A stretch of 13,518 nt of DNA, from assembly GCA_000437595.1 (NCBI GenBank), contig FR899828.1, positions 16,650 to 30,167 of the forward strand, in the 5' to 3' direction. The DNA is from Faecalibacterium sp. CAG:74. GTDB lineage: Bacteria > Bacillota > Clostridia > Christensenellales > Aristaeellaceae. The position numbers and the translations under genes were made by a program. The notes below the pieces were generated by a model, which was given only the letters and a program-made list of their open reading frames with translations, had not been told where the DNA came from and searched no databases. Of this stretch, positions 1 through 7,389 are shown in pieces (the first letter of the stretch is position 1; every line of letters starts with the position of its first letter).

Positions 1-425
1 AGCTTCGCGCCAAGCTGATAGCGCACGCTGCCCGCCGTATGCCCCGGCGTGTGCAGCACGGTGAAAGTCAGCCCCGCCGCCGTCACCGTATCGCCTTCGT
101 GGACGAGTTTCGTCGCTTCCGGCGCGGTCACGGGAGCGCCCATCAGGAAGCTGGCATTCTCCTGCGGATTGGAAAGCATCGGCGCGTCCTGTGCATGAAC
201 CACCAGTTCCGTTTCCGGGGTCATCAGTGCCCGAACCGCGCCGATATGGTCAAAATGCCCATGCGTGAGCAGAATCGCGGCAATCGTGCGCCCGTCCGCC
301 GCTTTGCGGATGCGCTCCGGCTCGTCGCCGGGGTCAATCACCACGCAGTCAGTGCGCGCATCGTCCCAGAGGATGTAGCAGCACGTTCCAATCGCGCCGA
401 CGGTGACTTCCTTCATTTGCAGCAT
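1..425 (-). CDS. MBL-fold metal-dependent hydrolase (glyoxalase II-like), 3' end outside window
   Basis: Partial gene: 141 codons are visible and the reading frame runs off the left edge. The metal-binding signature THGHFDH lies at residues 54-60 (His55, His57, Asp59, His60), and a second ligand motif, TPGHT, has His129. DPGD at residues 31-34 is also typical. This places it in the glyoxalase II-like branch of the metallo-beta-lactamase fold, usually about 205 residues, soluble and cytoplasmic. Members hydrolyse thioesters such as hydroxyacylglutathione, but the natural substrate of the short Firmicutes proteins is generally unknown, so I do not name one. The start is set by an AGGAGG eight bases upstream, inside the 17-bp gap after the dtd stop, so it is very likely cotranscribed with dtd. 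An in-frame ATG three codons later is a less well spaced alternative. Confidence 0.9.
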   Translation of the reverse strand, partial: MLQMKEVTVGAIGTCCYILWDDARTDCVVIDPGDEPERIRKAADGRTIAAILLTHGHFDHIGAVRALMTPETELVVHAQDAPMLSNPQENASFLMGAPVTAPEATKLVHEGDTVTAAGLTFTVLHTPGHTAGSVRYQLGAK

Positions 426-442
426 GGCTCTATCCTCCTGCG

Positions 443-892
443 TCAGAATGCCTTGGTAGAATCCATCAAAATCGTCACAGGGCCGTCGTTGACGAGCGAC
501 ACCTGCATATCCGCGCGGAAACGTCCGGTTTCGACGTGAATGCCCTGCGCGCGCCACGCCGCAACAAGCTGCTCATAGTGTTCATTGGCTTCTTCCGGGC
601 GCGCCGCCGCGATAAAGCTGGGGCGGCGGCCGCCGCGGGCATCGCCATAGAGCGTGAACTGGCTGACGGCAAGAATCGCGCCGCCAACATCCTTGAGGGA
701 GCGGTTCATTTTACCCGCTTCATCCTCAAAAATGCGGAGATTCGGCACTTTTTCCGCCATATAGTGGACGTCGTGGTCGGTATCGTCGGTGCTGACGCCG
801 ATAAGCACCATGAAGCCCTGCTGGATGGTGCCGATTTGCTCGCCGGCGACGCTGACGGAGGCTTGGGCAACTCGCTGAATAACACAACGCAT
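443..892 (-). CDS. dtd: D-aminoacyl-tRNA deacylase
   Basis: 149 residues, the normal length for the Dtd family. The enzyme cleaves D-amino acids (and mischarged glycine) from tRNA in the cytoplasm, working as a homodimer. Family signatures are present: SQFTLYGD at residues 77-84 and NDGPVT at 135-140, which carries the Gly-cisPro motif that reaches across the dimer and rejects L-amino acids. The start MRCVIQRV matches the usual N-terminus MRxVxQRV; the reading frame extends 16 codons further upstream, but that part does not resemble the family. The ribosome binding site (GAGG about 11 bases upstream) is weak. One small oddity is GRFRADM, where the family usually has Gly in place of the second Arg. 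It sits 157 bp after rel and 17 bp before the MBL-fold gene, the usual Firmicutes rel-dtd order. Confidence 0.95.
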   Translation of the reverse strand: MRCVIQRVAQASVSVAGEQIGTIQQGFMVLIGVSTDDTDHDVHYMAEKVPNLRIFEDEAGKMNRSLKDVGGAILAVSQFTLYGDARGGRRPSFIAAARPEEANEHYEQLVAAWRAQGIHVETGRFRADMQVSLVNDGPVTILMDSTKAF

Positions 893-930
893 AGGGGGTA
901 ATTCCTCGTTTCTTGGGCATTTTAATAAAC

Positions 931-1047
931 ACGCGGACACTGTATGCAGACGTGCACAACTGAATCGCGCGGAAGGGTCAAGGGAGGAACTCCCTTGCAG
1001 GGTGCAGGGGCAGCGCCCCTGCTGGGGTCAAGGGGCAAAGCCCCTTG
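931..1047 (+). repeat. Palindrome-rich intergenic repeat, diverged copy C (three tandem hairpins)
   Basis: Fills most of the 157-bp gap between rel and dtd. It shares the anchor CAACTGAATCGCG (957-969) with the two right-hand copies, which have CAACTCAATCGCG. ACGCGGA starts exactly 26 bases before that anchor both here (931) and in copy B (13424). Three perfect palindromes follow: 979-997 (8-bp arms, GAA loop), 1004-1022 (8-bp arms, AGC loop) and 1029-1047 (8-bp arms, AAA loop). They are joined by short spacers of the form CAGGGT or CTGGGGT. The last hairpin ends two bases from the rel stop codon, so in the minus-strand transcript the hairpins lie directly after rel. They could stabilise or attenuate the rel-dtd message, but there is no following T-run, so this is not a classical terminator. 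Confidence 0.8.
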
Positions 1048-1049
1048 GG

Positions 1050-3266
1050 TCACCCTTGTACTCGGAATACGTCGATGACGTCCGTTTTCCGCTGAAGCAG
1101 CTTCACCAACTTGTCCATCTGCTCGCGGGATTTCACTTCGAGGACGAAGCGGAAGGTCGCGATGCGGTTCTTTTCGTCCAGCTCGGTGTTGACCGTCTTA
1201 ATCGGCACATTCGCGTCGCCGATGATGGTCGCCAGTTCAATCAGCAGGTTCGTGTGGTCGTAAGCGACAATCTTGATGGACACGCAGAAGCCCGTGCCCG
1301 TGTCGCCATCCGCCCACGCCACCTGCACCCGGCGTTCCGCTTCGCCGCGCAGGACGTTCACGCAGTCTGCCTTGTGAATCGTCACGCCGCGCCCGCGGGT
1401 GATGAAACCCACAATGTCGTCCCCCGGCACAGGCGAACAGCACTTGCCGAAGCGCACGGGGATGTCCATATCCTCGTTTCCGGGCAGGATGATGCCGTGG
1501 TTCGCCTTGCCGGAGGCCTTGCGCTGCGGCTGATTCTCTTCTGTCAGCGCGAGCAGTTCTTCCGCCTTCGGGGCAGCCTGCGCCGTCTGCGTCCGCTGCT
1601 CATCCACCATGCGCGACACAACGTACACCGACGCCATGCCGCCATAGCCGACCGCGCTGTAAATGTCGTTCAGCGCCGTAAAGCCATACTTTTTGAGAAT
1701 CGAATCATAATATTCCGGCTTAATCACATCCGGCGGATTCAGCCCGCGGCGGCGGCATTCGCGTTCCACCATTGCGCGGCCCGTCTCAATGTTTTCCTCG
1801 CGGTACTCCTTTTTCAGGAACGCGCGGATTTTCGCCTGCGCCTGCGGGGTTTTGCAGATACGCACCCAGTCCGCGCTCGGGCCTTTCGACGATGCGCTGG
1901 TGATGATTTCCACGCGGTCTCCCGTTTCCAGCGGCGTGTCCAGCGGCATGATGCGCCCATTGATTTTGCTGCCGACGCACTTATTGCCCACGGCGGAATG
2001 AATGCGATAGGCGAAATCCAGCGGCGTCGCGCCCTTGGGCATACTGATAACGTCGCCCTTGGGGGTGAAGAGGAACACTTCCTCGGAGAAGAGGTCGGTT
2101 TTCAGGGTATCCAGGAATTCGCGGGAGTCGCGCGTGTCGCTCTGCCAGTCCAGAATCTGCCGCACCCAGTAGAGCTTGGAGTCCAAGTCGTTCGCCGCGC
2201 CGCCGCCCTCTTTGTAGCGCCAGTGCGCCGCAATGCCGTATTCCGCGATGCGGTGCATCTCCCAGGTACGAATCTGCACCTCGAACGGGAACGGCATCTT
2301 GCGCCCGCCGACGACCGTTGTGTGCAGAGACTGATACATGTTCGCCTTCGGGACGGAAATGTAGTCCTTGAAGCGTCCCGGCATCTGGTTCCACAGCGTG
2401 TGGACAATGCCCAGCACAGCATAGCAGTCCGGCACGGAGTCCACCAGCACGCGAATCGCAATCAGGTCATAAATCTGGTCGAACGGCTTGTTTTGCAGCA
2501 CCATCTTGCGGTAGATGCTGTAAAAATGCTTCGGGCGGCCGTCAATCGTGTGGTGGATATGCTGCTCATCCAGCTTGGCGGACAGTTCGTCGATGACCAT
2601 GCGGATATTTTCTTCCCGCTCCGAGCGCTTCTGCCCAACCTTCTGCACCAGGTTTTCGTACCCAACCGGGTCGATGTAGCGCAGGGACAAGTCCTCCAGT
2701 TCCTGCTTGATGGCGTACACGCCCAGCCGGTGCGCAATCGGCGCATAGATGTCCAGCGTCTCGCGCGCAATCGCCACGCGCCGCTCTTCCTTCTGGAATT
2801 TCAGCGTCCGCATGTTGTGCAGGCGGTCAGCCAGCTTAATCAGCACGACGCGGATGTCCTTGCCCATCGCCAGAATCATCTTGCGCAGCGATTCAGCCTG
2901 TGCTTCTTCCTTGTCGGCGAAATCGAGCTTGTTCAGCTTCGTCACGCCATCCACCAGCATGGCGACCTCCTCGCCGAATTCCTGCCGAATGGTGTCCAGC
3001 GTGATGCCCTCGCAGTCCTCCACCGTATCGTGCAGAAGCCCGGCGGCAATCGTCGGCGGATCAAGGGACAATTCCACCAGAATGCTGGCGACGAAGCACG
3101 GATGGGTGAAATACGGCTCCCCGCTCTTGCGGTACTGATCCTTGTGCGCCTCCTGTGCGAATAAATAGGCTTTTTCTACCAGCTTGTACCCGTCGCCGGG
3201 ATAATACTTTTGCACGCGCGCCAGCATCTGGCTCAGCGGCATGGCCTCATAAACGGTATAAGTCAT
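1050..3266 (-). CDS. relA: Bifunctional (p)ppGpp synthetase/hydrolase Rel
   Basis: 738 residues, full length for a Firmicutes long RelA-SpoT homologue, cytoplasmic. It makes and degrades the stringent-response alarmones ppGpp and pppGpp. Domain order: an HD hydrolase domain (about 25-180) with His55, the His79-Asp80 pair and Asp147 in KLADRLHN; a synthetase domain (about 240-355) with YDLIAIRV, KANMYQSLHT and EVQIRT (Glu329); a TGS domain (about 390-455); a Cys-containing segment with CCSPVPGDDIVGF (about 610-640); and a C-terminal ACT domain. RFKD at 298-301 fits the RxKD motif of bifunctional enzymes rather than the ExDD of synthetase-only RelA, and the HD residues look intact, so both activities are predicted. 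The start has AGGAGG seven bases upstream. It lies 35 bp after recJ; the apt gene often found between these two in Firmicutes is absent. Confidence 0.97.
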   Translation of the reverse strand: MTYTVYEAMPLSQMLARVQKYYPGDGYKLVEKAYLFAQEAHKDQYRKSGEPYFTHPCFVASILVELSLDPPTIAAGLLHDTVEDCEGITLDTIRQEFGEEVAMLVDGVTKLNKLDFADKEEAQAESLRKMILAMGKDIRVVLIKLADRLHNMRTLKFQKEERRVAIARETLDIYAPIAHRLGVYAIKQELEDLSLRYIDPVGYENLVQKVGQKRSEREENIRMVIDELSAKLDEQHIHHTIDGRPKHFYSIYRKMVLQNKPFDQIYDLIAIRVLVDSVPDCYAVLGIVHTLWNQMPGRFKDYISVPKANMYQSLHTTVVGGRKMPFPFEVQIRTWEMHRIAEYGIAAHWRYKEGGGAANDLDSKLYWVRQILDWQSDTRDSREFLDTLKTDLFSEEVFLFTPKGDVISMPKGATPLDFAYRIHSAVGNKCVGSKINGRIMPLDTPLETGDRVEIITSASSKGPSADWVRICKTPQAQAKIRAFLKKEYREENIETGRAMVERECRRRGLNPPDVIKPEYYDSILKKYGFTALNDIYSAVGYGGMASVYVVSRMVDEQRTQTAQAAPKAEELLALTEENQPQRKASGKANHGIILPGNEDMDIPVRFGKCCSPVPGDDIVGFITRGRGVTIHKADCVNVLRGEAERRVQVAWADGDTGTGFCVSIKIVAYDHTNLLIELATIIGDANVPIKTVNTELDEKNRIATFRFVLEVKSREQMDKLVKLLQRKTDVIDVFRVQG

Positions 3267-3301
3267 ATTTCATCCTCCTCCCCGAAAAAATGTCGTTCGG
3301 G

Positions 3302-5695
3302 TTACATCTGCGTTTCCGCAGCATAATGGGTTATCAGGTATTTCCGCAGCGGGCTGTCCGTCAGCGCAACCTTGTGCATCGGCAGCAGCGTCAGCTGATA
3401 CGGGTCGAGCTTGAAGGAAACAAGTGCCACCTGCCCAAAGACGATCAGTCCGGTCAGCACCTGTTCTTCCGTCATGCCGCAGTCCTGCGCCAAGGCGGAG
3501 GCCGCCATCGTGCCGCCGCGCAGCAGCCGCCGATACAGCCCGCGCAGGGTGTCCTCGGAGACGGTCATCGCCGACAATTGCATCCGCAGGTCATCCGGCG
3601 CATCCAACAAGCGCCATAGGCGCGCGTTCGGGCATTTCTGCCGGATAATGTCCTTAAGCCCCGGCAGCGTTTCGCCGTCCAGCAGCACCACATCGCGCCA
3701 GTCATCCCGCAGCTTTTCCACATCCGGCGCGAACAGCACGGTGTTGAACGCGCGCGCGTCCCGCACCTGCCCCACATCCGTGTCGGCTTCGCCTCCGCTG
3801 AGGACGTCCTTCGCCCACGCGCTTTGATGGGCAATCATCAGCACGCCGCGTCCGAGCCGCAGTTTCTCGCGCAGCTGATTCGTCCGCAGGGGCAGGATTT
3901 TCGCCTGCGTATCGCCTGATGATAAAGTGTTGTAATTCGACGCGAGGGCTGTCAATTCCTGCAAGAGCGCGGAGAAAATCATTTTCTCGTCCGGCCAGAG
4001 CAGACTGCCGCCCGTCTGCTTCATCGCGGCGACATTCAGCTGCACCGTCCGCTGTCCGCGGAATTCGTTCACTTCCGGCGAAAACAGCACGTCCACGCGC
4101 TCATAGCCGCGGTCTGCCAAATCCCCCTGCTGGAAGCCGATGCCGCCGCGCACGTTCGCGCCGTCGAGCAGCGTCAGCTTCAGGTGCGCCCCGCCCACAC
4201 CGACGCGACGCGCCTCCTGCACATGCAGTCCGCGCGCCATCAGTACCGGGTTCGGGTTGCCGTAGCCGGTCGGCTGAAGCTGATTCAATTCGTCGATGAG
4301 CGCCATGTTCACCGCTTCGAGCGGCACTTCGAGTTCGTACTCCTTCTGCGGAATGTAGCACGTCAAGTCGCAGTTGTCGCCCTGCGGGATGACGCGGTTG
4401 AGGAGCCGCCGCAATTCCGGCACAAGCTCCGCGCGGATGGTCAGCCCCGCCGCCTGCGAATGTCCGCCGAAGCGCTCGAACAGCTGCCCGTGCCCTTCCG
4501 CCTGATACAGCGCCTTGCACGCCGTCAGCATCTGATGAATATCCACGCCGGGAATCGACCGGCACGAGCCGACGGCAAGGTCGCCGTGCTGACTTAACAC
4601 AATCGTCGGGAAGTGGTACTTTTCGCAGATGCGCCCTGCCGCAAGCCCAATCACGCCGTTGTTCCACTCCTGACCAAGGATGACGATGGCGAAATCCGTG
4701 CGGAAATTCACCTGCGCCGGAATCGCGGAAATCGCCTGTTCGACAATCTGCTTTTCCATCGCCTGACGCTCCTGATTCAGGCCGTTCAAGTGGGTGGCAA
4801 TGGCAGTCGCTTCGGCTTCGTCCTTCGTCGTCAGGAGCTTGACGCACTGTTCGGCGGTTTCAAGCCGCCCGCCCGCGTTCAGTCTCGGCGCAAGGCGGAA
4901 GCCCAGATGCCCGGTATTAACGGGCTGGCTGACCTGCGCCAGCTCCATCAGCTTCTTCAATCCCGGACGCGCGCTTGTCCCCATGCGCATCATGCCTTCG
5001 CGGACGATGACGCGGTTTTCCTCCATCAGCGGCACAATATCCGCGACGGTCGCGAGGGCGGCGAGGTCAATCCGTTTTTCGACGCCGTCCATGCCCAGCA
5101 GCGCCTGCGTGATTTTGAGCGCGACGCCCGCGCCGCACAGCCGCTTGAACGCATACGGCTCAATCAGCGGGTTCAGCACGGCGTCCGCTTCGGGCAGCTT
5201 TTCCGCCAATTGGTGATGGTCGGTGACGATGACGGTCATGCCGCGCTTTTTCGCCAGCGCAACTTCATCGAGATTGGTAATGCCGCAGTCCACGGTCAGC
5301 AGCAGTCGGCTTTCCTTCGCGAGCAGCTCAATCGCGTCGGCATTCAGCCCATAGCCCTCTTCGTGGCGCGAAGGGATATACGGGCGGATGTGCTGTGCGC
5401 CGAGGTCGCGCAGGGTTTCGAGCATGATGCTCGTCGCGCAGATGCCGTCGACATCGTAGTCGCCGTAGATGGTGATGCCCCACTGCTCCCGGACGGCTTG
5501 GCGGATGATGGATACAGCCTTCTCCATGCCGGGCATGGTGGAGGGATCAAGCAAATCGGTCAGGCGCGGATGCAGGAAGCGCTCTGCCTCCTCCGGGGTA
5601 TTGACGCCCCGATAGCGAAGGAGGTTTGACATACGCAGGGGCAATGTCCCGATGCGTTCCTTGCTCTCGATGCCTTTCTTGGTGTATCTTAGCAT
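3302..5695 (-). CDS. recJ: Single-stranded-DNA-specific 5'-3' exonuclease RecJ
   Basis: 797 residues, close to the Bacillus-type RecJ and longer than the E. coli form because of an extra C-terminal region. It degrades single-stranded DNA 5' to 3' in recombination and mismatch or base-excision repair. DHH-superfamily motifs appear in order: GDYDVDG (78-84), VDCGI (135-139), TDHH (158-161) and ATVADIVPL (215-223). These are followed by the DHHA1 region with APRLNAGGR, NNGVIGLAAGR and FGGHSQAAG (409-417), then an OB-like domain and the Firmicutes C-terminal extension from about residue 570. All metal-binding aspartates and histidines of the core motifs are present. An AAGGA six bases upstream supports the start. 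It is the first gene of the tight recJ-rel-dtd-MBL run; I could not point to a convincing promoter in the repeat-filled leader upstream. Confidence 0.96.
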   Translation of the reverse strand: MLRYTKKGIESKERIGTLPLRMSNLLRYRGVNTPEEAERFLHPRLTDLLDPSTMPGMEKAVSIIRQAVREQWGITIYGDYDVDGICATSIMLETLRDLGAQHIRPYIPSRHEEGYGLNADAIELLAKESRLLLTVDCGITNLDEVALAKKRGMTVIVTDHHQLAEKLPEADAVLNPLIEPYAFKRLCGAGVALKITQALLGMDGVEKRIDLAALATVADIVPLMEENRVIVREGMMRMGTSARPGLKKLMELAQVSQPVNTGHLGFRLAPRLNAGGRLETAEQCVKLLTTKDEAEATAIATHLNGLNQERQAMEKQIVEQAISAIPAQVNFRTDFAIVILGQEWNNGVIGLAAGRICEKYHFPTIVLSQHGDLAVGSCRSIPGVDIHQMLTACKALYQAEGHGQLFERFGGHSQAAGLTIRAELVPELRRLLNRVIPQGDNCDLTCYIPQKEYELEVPLEAVNMALIDELNQLQPTGYGNPNPVLMARGLHVQEARRVGVGGAHLKLTLLDGANVRGGIGFQQGDLADRGYERVDVLFSPEVNEFRGQRTVQLNVAAMKQTGGSLLWPDEKMIFSALLQELTALASNYNTLSSGDTQAKILPLRTNQLREKLRLGRGVLMIAHQSAWAKDVLSGGEADTDVGQVRDARAFNTVLFAPDVEKLRDDWRDVVLLDGETLPGLKDIIRQKCPNARLWRLLDAPDDLRMQLSAMTVSEDTLRGLYRRLLRGGTMAASALAQDCGMTEEQVLTGLIVFGQVALVSFKLDPYQLTLLPMHKVALTDSPLRKYLITHYAAETQM

Positions 5696-5757
5696 AATTG
5701 TCCTTTTTCGCGGTTGGCAGAGTTGGTTTTGCTGCCATACTGGTCTTGAGCATAGTT

Positions 5758-5970
5758 CCAGAGGGCATGGAAACGGACGAAGTCCGCGGTCGCCCTCTGG
5801 ACTCCTTCGCCCGCTCTTCGGATGTTACGGGTCTGTTATGTTAGTTATTTTAGTTAGTGGACAAACAGCACACAAACTAAAAACTTCCAATAAAAATCAA
5901 CTAACATGGGTGCGAACCGAAGGTTTCCAAAGGGCGATCGGAAAGCCCTTTGGTCGCCTCCGCAGAGGCG
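5758..5970. repeat. Large imperfect inverted repeat (MITE-like) in the recJ leader
   Basis: Occupies most of the 316-bp gap between recJ and the metallopeptidase gene; no gene was seen there. Outer hairpin 1 has arms CCAGAGGGC (5758-5766) and GCCCTCTGG (5792-5800), enclosing an inner CGGAC-GAA-GTCCG stem (5774-5786). Hairpin 2 has arms CCAAAGGGC (5927-5935) and GCCCTTTGG (5945-5953). Between them an AT-rich core carries ATGTTAGTT (5838-5846) against AACTAACAT (5899-5907). The left half (GGTCGCCCTCTGG, then CCTTCG, then ATGTTAGTT) is an approximate reverse complement of the right half, so the whole could fold as one cruciform. A small GC hairpin, CGCCTC-CGCA-GAGGCG, follows at 5955-5970. Its sequence differs from the palindromic repeat family elsewhere in the window. 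The recJ transcript probably begins within or near this element. Confidence 0.6.
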
Positions 5971-6011
5971 AAATCCCTGCGCAAGGAGAAAAACAAGTTA
6001 TTCTCGCAAAA

Positions 6012-6710
6012 TCAATTGCGGTCATTGCGCTTGGCAATCAGGATAAGCCGCAGCAGCGACAGCAAGCTCGTCACCGCCGCCGCCACATACGTCAGCGCGG
6101 CGGCGCTCAGCACTTTCCGAACATTCCGCTCTTCCTCCGCGCCGGAAATGTACCCGCCTTCGGACAGCATCTGAATCGCGCGCTTGCTTGCGTCAAACTC
6201 CACCGGCAGCGTCACCAGCGCGAACACAGTCGATGCGGCGAACAAGCCGATGCCGATGTACACCAGCGGCTGCCACGCGAAAATCAAGCCGAGAATGAAC
6301 ATCGGCGTGGAGAGCGACGAGCAGATGTTCACCGCCGGAACGATGGCGGAGCGCAGGTTCAGCGGCGCGTAGTTCTCCAGCTTCTGCATGGCATGGCCCG
6401 CCTCGTGCGCAGCGATGCCCATCGCGGCAATGCTGTTGCTGCTGTACACGCCGTCGGAGAGATTGAGAACTTCCTTCGACGGGTCGTAGTGGTCGGTCAG
6501 TTCGCCGGACACATGCCCGACGCGCACGCGGGTGTTGCCGTTGCGGCGGAGCAAATCCGCAACCATCTGACTCGCCGTCAGACCGCACTTGGCGGGAATC
6601 CGGCTGCACTGCGCATAGGCGCTTTTCACCTTCGCCTGCGCAATCAGGCCGAGAATCAGACCGGGGATAATCAGCAGATACGTCCAGTCCCAATAATAAT
6701 AGTAGGGCAT
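6012..6710 (-). CDS. Membrane zinc metallopeptidase, YugP family (Zn_peptidase_2)
   Basis: 232 residues, matching the usual size of this family. The zinc-protease motif HEAGH is at 102-106 in AAHEAGHAMQ, with a family-like LPVEFDASKRA at 168-178 whose Glu171 may be a further ligand. Hydrophobic segments at about 11-25, 122-142, 147-168 and 201-226 predict an integral membrane protein. The tyrosine-rich N-terminus MPYYYYWDW is typical of clostridial members. Substrate and physiological role are unknown. The start is chosen because AAGGA lies nine bases upstream; the in-frame ATG three codons earlier would abut the ribosome binding site with no spacing. It is on the same strand as recJ but 316 bp away across a repeat, so it is probably a separate transcription unit. 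Confidence 0.9.
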   Translation of the reverse strand: MPYYYYWDWTYLLIIPGLILGLIAQAKVKSAYAQCSRIPAKCGLTASQMVADLLRRNGNTRVRVGHVSGELTDHYDPSKEVLNLSDGVYSSNSIAAMGIAAHEAGHAMQKLENYAPLNLRSAIVPAVNICSSLSTPMFILGLIFAWQPLVYIGIGLFAASTVFALVTLPVEFDASKRAIQMLSEGGYISGAEEERNVRKVLSAAALTYVAAAVTSLLSLLRLILIAKRNDRN

Positions 6711-6764
6711 TTTGTTCATTCCTTTCTGAAATTCACCGGAAAGCATTTTTCCCGGTTTTCTCTT

Positions 6765-6793
6765 ATCCTATCACATCTGCCGCGCAAGTGCAA
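6765..6793 (-). promoter_or_regulatory. Possible promoter of the metallopeptidase gene
   Basis: On the minus strand TTGCAC (6788-6793) and TAGGAT (6765-6770) are separated by 17 bases and lie about 55 bases ahead of the start codon. Both boxes match the housekeeping sigma consensus only partly, so this is a moderate candidate. A short imperfect stem (ACCGG with CCGGT) lies in the leader between it and the gene. Confidence 0.4.
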
Positions 6794-6887
6794 GCGGACA
6801 AAAACACCGAAAATGTTCAAATTGTGCGTTTTTCGTCCGCGAAAGTGGATTTTTTCGGATTCTGCCCGGAAAAGTCCGCTTGTTACA

Positions 6888-6916
6888 TTGACGAAACGGG
6901 AAAGAAGCGGTATAAT
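6888..6916 (+). promoter_or_regulatory. Strong sigma-A-type promoter for the small protein-secD-secF unit
   Basis: TTGACG (6888-6893) and a perfect TATAAT (6911-6916) are separated by exactly 17 bases. Transcription would start near 6923, giving a leader of about 70 bases before the GTG of the small gene. No other good promoter was seen ahead of secD, so this one probably drives secD and secF as well. Confidence 0.8.
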
Positions 6917-6995
6917 AAATGTATGTGTGCCCATGCGGAATGAATCATTCGTGCAGGGGACAAATTTCGTTTTTCGGCAGAAGGGAGGAAGCGCG

Positions 6996-7334
6996 GTGAA
7001 GCATGTGGGACGTGCGGTCTTTTTTGCGTGCCTGACGGCGCTTCTGCTGCTGGGGATGCGGCAGCTTGTCGTCGCCCCGGAATCCGCTTCTGCGGAATCC
7101 TCCCCTGCCCCGCCCGGTATTCCGGCAGTGATGACGGCTGCTTTGCCCGCGCCGGAGAGCGCCGCGGCATCCGCATCCACCGCACAGGAGGCGCTGCACC
7201 GCCCTGCTGCCTTGCCAGCGCATCCCCCCATGCCGGTGCTGACCCGCGCGGATGGCTGCGGATGGCTCATCACCGGGCGAAGCTACGTCCGCACGGTGTA
7301 CATCGCGTTCCATTTGGAGGGCAGCGCCGGATAG
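6996..7334 (+). CDS. Unrecognised small membrane-anchored or secreted protein upstream of secD
   Basis: 112 residues from a GTG start preceded by GGGAGG (about seven bases spacing) and downstream of a near-consensus promoter, which is why I call it a real gene. Residues 1-6 are basic, then a hydrophobic helix (about 8-28) forms a single membrane anchor or signal sequence. An Ala/Pro/Ser-rich low-complexity stretch follows (about 31-80), then a short C-terminal piece, DGCGWLITGRSYVRT, that may be folded. I do not recognise the family. It is not YajC, the usual small partner upstream of secD, because it lacks the basic segment after the helix. If the helix is not cleaved the rest would sit outside the membrane. 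A 55-bp gap separates it from secD, suggesting cotranscription. Confidence 0.6.
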   Translation: MKHVGRAVFFACLTALLLLGMRQLVVAPESASAESSPAPPGIPAVMTAALPAPESAAASASTAQEALHRPAALPAHPPMPVLTRADGCGWLITGRSYVRTVYIAFHLEGSAG

Positions 7335-7389
7335 AGGGTGTCCGCTGACTGTCCACTTCCCCATGAAAAGAATGAAAGGAAGCATTCTC

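Noticed and set aside
979..1047. rel terminator or CRISPR-like array made of the three tandem palindromes
   Set aside because: No T-run follows the hairpins, and the units differ in sequence and spacing with no unique spacers. They fit a palindromic intergenic repeat instead.
1002..3164. 720-codon plus-strand open frame opposite rel
   Set aside because: Antisense shadow in GC-rich DNA: the minus strand encodes a full-length Rel with all motifs, and this frame gives Arg/His-rich sequence with no family resemblance.
5652..6995. Upstream part of a long plus-strand frame that runs into the small secD-proximal gene
   Set aside because: It crosses the recJ start, the inverted repeat and the antisense of the metallopeptidase. 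Only the part from the GTG at 6996, after the promoter and ribosome binding site, is credible.
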